Shown: piece after piece, positions 59,147-64,000 of the stretch
Layout: each line of letters opens with the position of its first letter
How positions within the stretch are numbered: position 1 is the stretch's first letter
Origin: Pegea sp. RAD2-039
Lineage: Eukaryota > Chordata > Thaliacea > Salpida > Salpidae
Assembly (NCBI GenBank): GCA_034620365.1
Contig: JAQGEQ010000296.1
Span: 62,001-126,000, forward strand
Direction of reading: 5' to 3'
DNA: 64,000 nucleotides
The notes under the pieces: model-generated
Seen by the model: only the letters and a program-made list of their open reading frames with translations
Database searches by the model: none
What the model was told of the DNA's origin: nothing
Made by a program: the position numbers and the translations under genes

Positions 59147-61730
59147 ATGAGCTTATCAACAACTGACCAACCAGAAGCTCAGTTGGCTGTCGATTCAGCC
59201 AATAAATCTCCAATTAAACCAACTCCAGTAAGTAAAAAAGGTGAATTAAGGTGCTGAGGAGTTTTTGATTCTTTTTTTTTAGGTGATCAAAATTCAGAAT
59301 GAGTCTTTATTTACACCTGTCAGTAGCGGAGCAGAAGATGAAGACGTAAGTTGCTATTTCATTACAAAAATACGATTTGATGACGTCACAAACAGGTGAA
59401 ACCTTTCTCACAAGTTTTAAAAGAAGATCCAACGTGGAGGGAACCTTCAGAAGATCTTTGTGAGAAGATAAGAGATCTTTTAGAGATGTACTTTTCAGAT
59501 GAAAATCTCGCAAAAGTAGTTGATAATTTCTGGGCCATTTCCGAAAACGACAATTTTGTTTCTCAGGACAAATTCTTGTTGAAACATGTCAGGCGGAATT
59601 CTGTTGGATTTGTTTCAGTGAAATTATTGACAAGTTTTAAAAAGTTGAAATCTTTAACAAAAGCTGATTGGAAATTAACAGCTTATTCGATTACCAAATC
59701 ATCTGTCTTACAACTTCATAAATCGGTTCGTATGTGACGTCATCAGTTCGTATGTGACGTCATCAGTTCATGTGTGACATCATCAGCTCGTGTGTGAAGT
59801 CATCAGTTCATGTGTGACGTCATCAGTTCGTATGTGACGTCATCAGTTCATGTGTGATGTCATCAGTTCATGTGTGACGTCATCAGTTCATGTGTAATGT
59901 CATCAGTTCATGTGTGACGTCATGAGTTCATGTGTGACGTCATCAGTTCATGTGTGACATCATCACCTCGTGTGTGAAGTCATCAGTTCATGTGCGACGT
60001 CATCAGTTCGTATGTGACGTCATCAGTTCATGTGTGATGTCATCAGTTCGTGTGTGATATCATCAGTTCATGTGTGACGTCATCAGTTCATGTGTGATGT
60101 CATCAGTTCGTGTGTGACGTCATCAGTTTATGTGTGATGTCATCAGTTCATGTGTGACATCATCAGTTCATGTGTGAAGTCATCAGTTCGTGTGTGACGT
60201 CATCAGTTCGTATGTGACGTCATCAGTTCGTATGTGACGTCATCAGTTCGTATGTGACGTCATCAGTTCATGTGTGACGTCATCAGTTCGTATGTGACGT
60301 CATCAGTTCATGTGTGACGTCATCAGTTCGTATGTGACGTCATCAGTTCATGTGTGATGTCATCAGTTCGTGTGTGATATCATCAGTTCATGTGTGACGT
60401 CATCAGTTCATGTGTGATGTCATCAGTTCGTGTGTGACGTCATCAGTTTATGTGTGATGTCATCAGTTCATGTGTGACATCATCAGTTCATGTGTGAAGT
60501 CATCAGTTCGTGTGTGACGTCATCAGTTCGTATGTGACGTCATCAGTTCGTATGTGACGTCATCAGTTCGTCTTTAAACTTCTTTTTTCGGTTTAGGGCG
60601 AGAAAGTTCGTCGCGTCAAGCCTCTTCCTGAAATTGATCTTCCTGTGACGTCAGTGAAGACGATCCTCTTCAAACCAACATCCGATGTTGAAATGGATGA
60701 GGTTTGAACAAAACCACCCACCTTGTCACTTTTCTCATTCAATGACGTCATCAGCTGACAAGTCGCTTCTCGGTGTTCGGGAAGTTGGCGACGATCCGGA
60801 AAGTTCCTACAAATAAAGAAGTTCCTCTGGATTTAAGGAATCATGTGATCAAGCATCCTGAGTTAGGAACAACTCTTTGTGTCATTGTTGAATACGAAAA
60901 GAGTGAAGATGCGCAGGTGATGACGTCATCGCTTCGATATATGATGTCATTGCTTCGAGACATTTCAGATGGCGCAGCGGATGTTGACGAAAGAAGCAAA
61001 ATTGAAGCCAGTTGAAGAAGTCTTTAGTTTGTTGGGATCTGGACGAAATCCCAGGAAACAAGCTGCTAAGCAACTAGTTCGTAATCGTGATGGTTGCTAT
61101 GATAACAGTGCTGATGAGTCATCACCATGTGTTAGGTGACGTCATCATTTCAGCTTAATGACGTCACTAAGCGGTTGTTATGGTTACAGCTCTCGAGAAG
61201 GAAGTCCGATGTTGAGGCGAAAGAATAATTTTTATTCACCAAAATCGAGGAGTCGAAACGGAAGTCGTGACGTCAGTCCGGAAAGCGGTTTGTTTTTATG
61301 ACGTCATATGTAGTAGTGATGACGTCATCACTTTTCAGGTCGTTTCGCTGTTCGCGCTAACAACAAGTTTAATGTCATAAAGTCTACGTCACCGCTGGTT
61401 ACTACGCATGTAAATGACGTCATCATTTGAGAGATTCGGTTTGTGTGACGTCATCATTTTGTATAGTTAAGTCCCGATGGAGGAGGATCTGGAAGATCGA
61501 CTCCTCGCATGTCAAGTCCTTGGATGTCAAGAAGATACGCTTCTGCTGATGCATCGCCAGTTTCGACTCCGGGTTCAAGTCCAGCATTTGGCCGGAAAAA
61601 TCCAGCTGGAATCCCGCAGGGAGTTGTGCGATTACCCGATGGTCCACCAAGTGGCAAAATTAAAGGATTTCAATTTCCACGTCGCTTCCAACTCCATAGC
61701 GCCGCTAGTGGTGACGCAACCACCGAATGA
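59147..61730 (+). CDS. LARP6: La-related protein 6
   Basis: Nine exons (59147-59227, 59283-59345, 59396-59725, 60597-60701, 60755-60916, 60969-61135, 61190-61287, 61339-61409, 61467-61730) in consistent phase, 446 residues (human 491). LARP6 binds structured 5' UTRs such as collagen mRNAs and links them to translation. The La motif spans about residues 60-155 (LEMYFSDENLAKVV, DKFLLKHVRRNSVGFVSVKL, LTSFKKLKSLT). An RRM-like part with SVKTILF, SVFGKLATIRK and LCVIVEYE follows. The C-terminus has the SUZ-C-type VVRLPDGPPSGKIKGFQF. An Asp/Leu insertion (KVVDNFWAISENDNFVSQ) interrupts the usual spacing before DKFLLKH. Most introns are 49-57 nt and contain TGACGTCA; intron 3 is expanded to 871 nt by a 20-bp minisatellite. 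An acceptor (TTTTTTTACAG|ATTA) lies 34 nt before the ATG. Confidence 0.95.
59726..60575. repeat. 20-bp minisatellite (TTCGTATGTGACGTCATCAG) filling LARP6 intron 3
   Basis: About 42 near-perfect units beginning at the donor itself (…AAATCG|GTTCGTATGTGACG) and running to about 20 bp before the acceptor. Variation is confined to a few positions: CGTATG/CATGTG, GACGTC/GATGTC/GACATC. A long block around 60000-60210 recurs around 60320-60530, so there is a higher-order repeat of about 320 bp. Confidence 0.96.
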
Positions 61731-63040
61731 CGTCATCACTTTTACTAACTATTTATCTAACCTTTTAACACTTTTAGCAGCTTTTTCTAACGCTTTGCTT
61801 GCTTACGTCATTCTGTGACGTCATCAGCTGCTCTTAGATACATGATGACGTCATCGTTTTGCATACGTAATTTAATAGTGACGTCATCGTTTTTTCGACC
61901 AATTAGAGTGCTTCAAAAGATATTCAAGTGATAATCAAAGCAATAAAATCTTGTGACGTCATCAGCAAGTCGATGTTTTAATGATGACGTCATCAACAAA
62001 CTTTTTCTCGAATTAATTTCAAACTGTTTCAAATAAATTTTTAAAAAGTTAAAAAATTTTCAAAAATATTTTTTGTTCTTTTTGTTGAAATTGAAATCTT
62101 ACAAAAAATTTCAAATCTTTTGAAACTTGATCTTTGGATTTATCTCTAAATGGGTCCTGGTTGTTGAAGTTTTTTGGGTCTGAAAAATGCACCAAATTTA
62201 TGAAATATTAAAAAATAAAAAATTTCTCAATTTCTTGGGATGTTAATAAAGTTGTTGTTTAAAATGTCGAACCTTTAAGGACATCTTGAGATCCTTAAAG
62301 AAGTCCTTGAAGATGAAGAAAACTTTAGTTTCAATCAAGCTCTTTTTTAATTGTTTTTCGTTTCAGTAAACCAGATTTTTTCTTTAGTAACTTTTGATTG
62401 TTAAAAATGAACAATTTATTTCTTGTAATTTAAATTGATATCAACTCTTATTGACTTATTTATTAGTAACTTTTGAACAACAATAATTTCATTTATTTAT
62501 CTGTTAGCAACTTTGAAAAAAAAGTATTTTTAGTTTGAAACCGATATGTTTTATTAATAATCATTTTCGAATCGTTTAATATCGAAAAAATATAAAAGTT
62601 AATATTTAATTTTGCTACGAAAAAGTTACAAAATGCAAATTAGTGTAATATTAACATCAAAATATTTGCAGTCATCTATTTACCTTTACTTGAAACTATC
62701 GTTAGATGAACACTTAAAGCAACTATCCGATATTTGCAAAAGAAGTTAAACTTGAAGATGAAATGCATCAAATATAAAAAGCAAACAGTCTAACTTGTTT
62801 AAAAGTTACAAAAAATGGTGACAATTTGTACTTTTAATGACTACATATAATAATAAGGGGCAACTTCGGCCAAGCAAGATGTACTCTGAGTGATGATGTT
62901 AAAAACACAAAGCAAGACACAGAGAAATGGAATAAAACATTTTTTTCAAACTCTTCTGTAGGTAAAAAAGATATTTTTCAAAATTCAGAATAATAAAAGT
63001 CACAAGACGAAAACTACGACAAAGCAGAATAATAAGAAGA
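61731..63040. other. LARP6 3' flank
   Basis: About five TGACGTCATC(A/G) copies lie at 61728-61990. After that there is only AT-rich sequence with no gene. Confidence 0.6.
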
Positions 63041-63049
63041 TTACGAATT

Positions 63050-63660
63050 AAATACAACTTAATTCTTATTTTTGAAATTATCCACAATTTAATTGACCGT
63101 AAATTCGATACTTTCATTTCCATTAGTCCTTCCCTCAAGTTATATAAACTCAGACGACACACATTACACCTTAATAAGCCCATATCACCTAGTACATTGG
63201 TCAGAGCAAATTTTTTCTCATACCATACAATTAATACATGGAACCAGCTGCTATCAGACATTGTCATGTCGAAGTCACTCGCGTTGTTCAAAAAGAAGTT
63301 GAACCGTTATAATATTGCCAACATTGTCACTTCTAAGCCATTTTTCTTAATATTACTATAATTCTGTAAATTATTTACTTATCTTATATTTATATTTTAT
63401 TAAATTTATAATAATTAACTAAGTATTATTATTAACATTCTATGTAATTATTCACTGTTATATGCTTTGAGGACTACTGAAATGCCATGTGTTACATCTT
63501 TTTCATTCTATATTTTTAACTTAATAGTTTTCATTAATTTCATTCTATGCCATCAGACATTTGTCATCTCGGAGTCGCTCGCGCTGTTCAAAAAGAAGTT
63601 GAATCGTTATAATTATCCTAATACTGAGTAGTTTTAGTCGAGTAGTTTTGTGAGTAATCA
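63050..63660 (+). mobile_element. 3' part of a non-LTR retrotransposon, two nested or tandem 3' ends
   Basis: The plus strand reads the C-terminal end of the same element as at 53140-54460: frame pieces ISPSLKLYKLRRHTLHLNK and FKKKLNRYNIANIVTS (about 63110-63330), then the 3' UTR. A second, shorter piece (TCTCGGAGTCGCTCGCGCTG, KKKLNRY again) is at 63555-63625. 5'-truncated and broken. Confidence 0.82.
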
Positions 63661-63879
63661 CAATGGAAGTAAAAAAGAGGTTAGAACAAGTTCAATTAAG
63701 CAAATAAACGTTGCGTTCCCAATTTGAATTTCAGCTCCTTGATTTTTCTATGATTCATAAATAAATTCGAAATTATAAGTTGCCAAAACAAACTCCCCGT
63801 CGGACCGTCTTGCTCCTTATTTATTCTGTTTTTTATTAATAAGATTATTCCAATTTGTTTTTAAAATTTAATTGAAATC

Positions 63880-64000
63880 ATTGAATTATTATCAATAATT
63901 ATAAACATCGTCTCAGCTTCTTCAATTTAAATACTTTGGAAATTCGACGGATTTAATTCTTATTTTTAAAATTATCCACGATTTAATTGACATTCAATTC
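63880..64000 (+). mobile_element. Start of a further retrotransposon fragment at window end
   Basis: The plus strand reads YKHRLSFFNLNTLEI-like sequence, matching the end of the open frame at 53686-54264. It continues past the window. Confidence 0.7.

Noticed and set aside
59730-60575. CRISPR-like regular array
   Set aside because: Units are directly adjacent with no unique spacers, the host is a eukaryotic gene, and the array is bounded by splice sites.

Overview
This is a window of AT-rich eukaryotic (animal) nuclear DNA. The genes have spliceosomal introns, tRNA genes and retroelement debris. The protein set is animal-like: a TRPM2-type channel with a NUDT9-like Nudix domain, an aquaglyceroporin, GTPBP4, GTF2H5, ZCCHC7, ICMT, 14-3-3, TPI, SIRT4 and LARP6. 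I cannot name the species. Almost every gene has a good 3' splice acceptor 14-37 nt upstream of its ATG, and one gene pair is only 16 bp apart. Together these point to a lineage with spliced-leader trans-splicing and operons (flatworm, rotifer, cnidarian, chaetognath and appendicularian lineages all have this; the sequence does not decide between them).

Layout. 1-7337 (minus): 5' and middle part of a TRPM2-like gene, copy A, whose 3' end lies before the window. 7338-9419: duplication scars, including a TRPM exon fragment. 9420-11446 (minus): an aquaglyceroporin that carries a frameshift and an in-frame stop. 11447-14950: repeats and a third partial TRPM segment. 14951-24374 (minus): TRPM2-like copy B, complete. 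24375-26640: duplicated flank, a small cysteine-rich coding fragment and a minisatellite. 26707-30349 (minus): ZCCHC7, GTF2H5 and GTPBP4; the first two look dicistronic. 30350-33686: AT-rich, no gene seen. 33687-36264 (minus): ICMT. 38080-38650 (plus): a fourth TRPM fragment and a second copy of the cysteine-rich fragment. 38910-41985: tRNA genes (two Lys in opposite orientation, Leu, Phe) and tRNA fragments. 44249-46057 (minus): 14-3-3. 48180-51348 (minus): triosephosphate isomerase. 53140-54460 (minus): a decayed non-LTR retrotransposon. 56785-57690 (plus): SIRT4, intronless. 59147-61730 (plus): LARP6 in nine exons. 63050-64000 (plus): 3' ends of more copies of the same retrotransposon.

Two features dominate the non-coding DNA. 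First, the palindrome TGACGTCA, usually as TGACGTCATC(A/G), occurs dozens of times, many of them inside short introns and sometimes forming the 3' splice site itself (…TGACGTCATCAG|exon). One LARP6 intron is about 42 tandem copies of a 20-bp unit built on it. Second, a 30-bp minisatellite (core CCCTCAACCACCTCTGAG) appears at six separate loci, mostly inside introns. These are the best candidates for something undescribed: short splice-site-bearing sequences that seed, fill or expand introns.

The genes are mostly housekeeping genes in unrelated pathways, so no shared pathway is claimed. The one functional cluster is the tandem TRPM2 family, and the one likely co-transcribed unit is GTF2H5-ZCCHC7.
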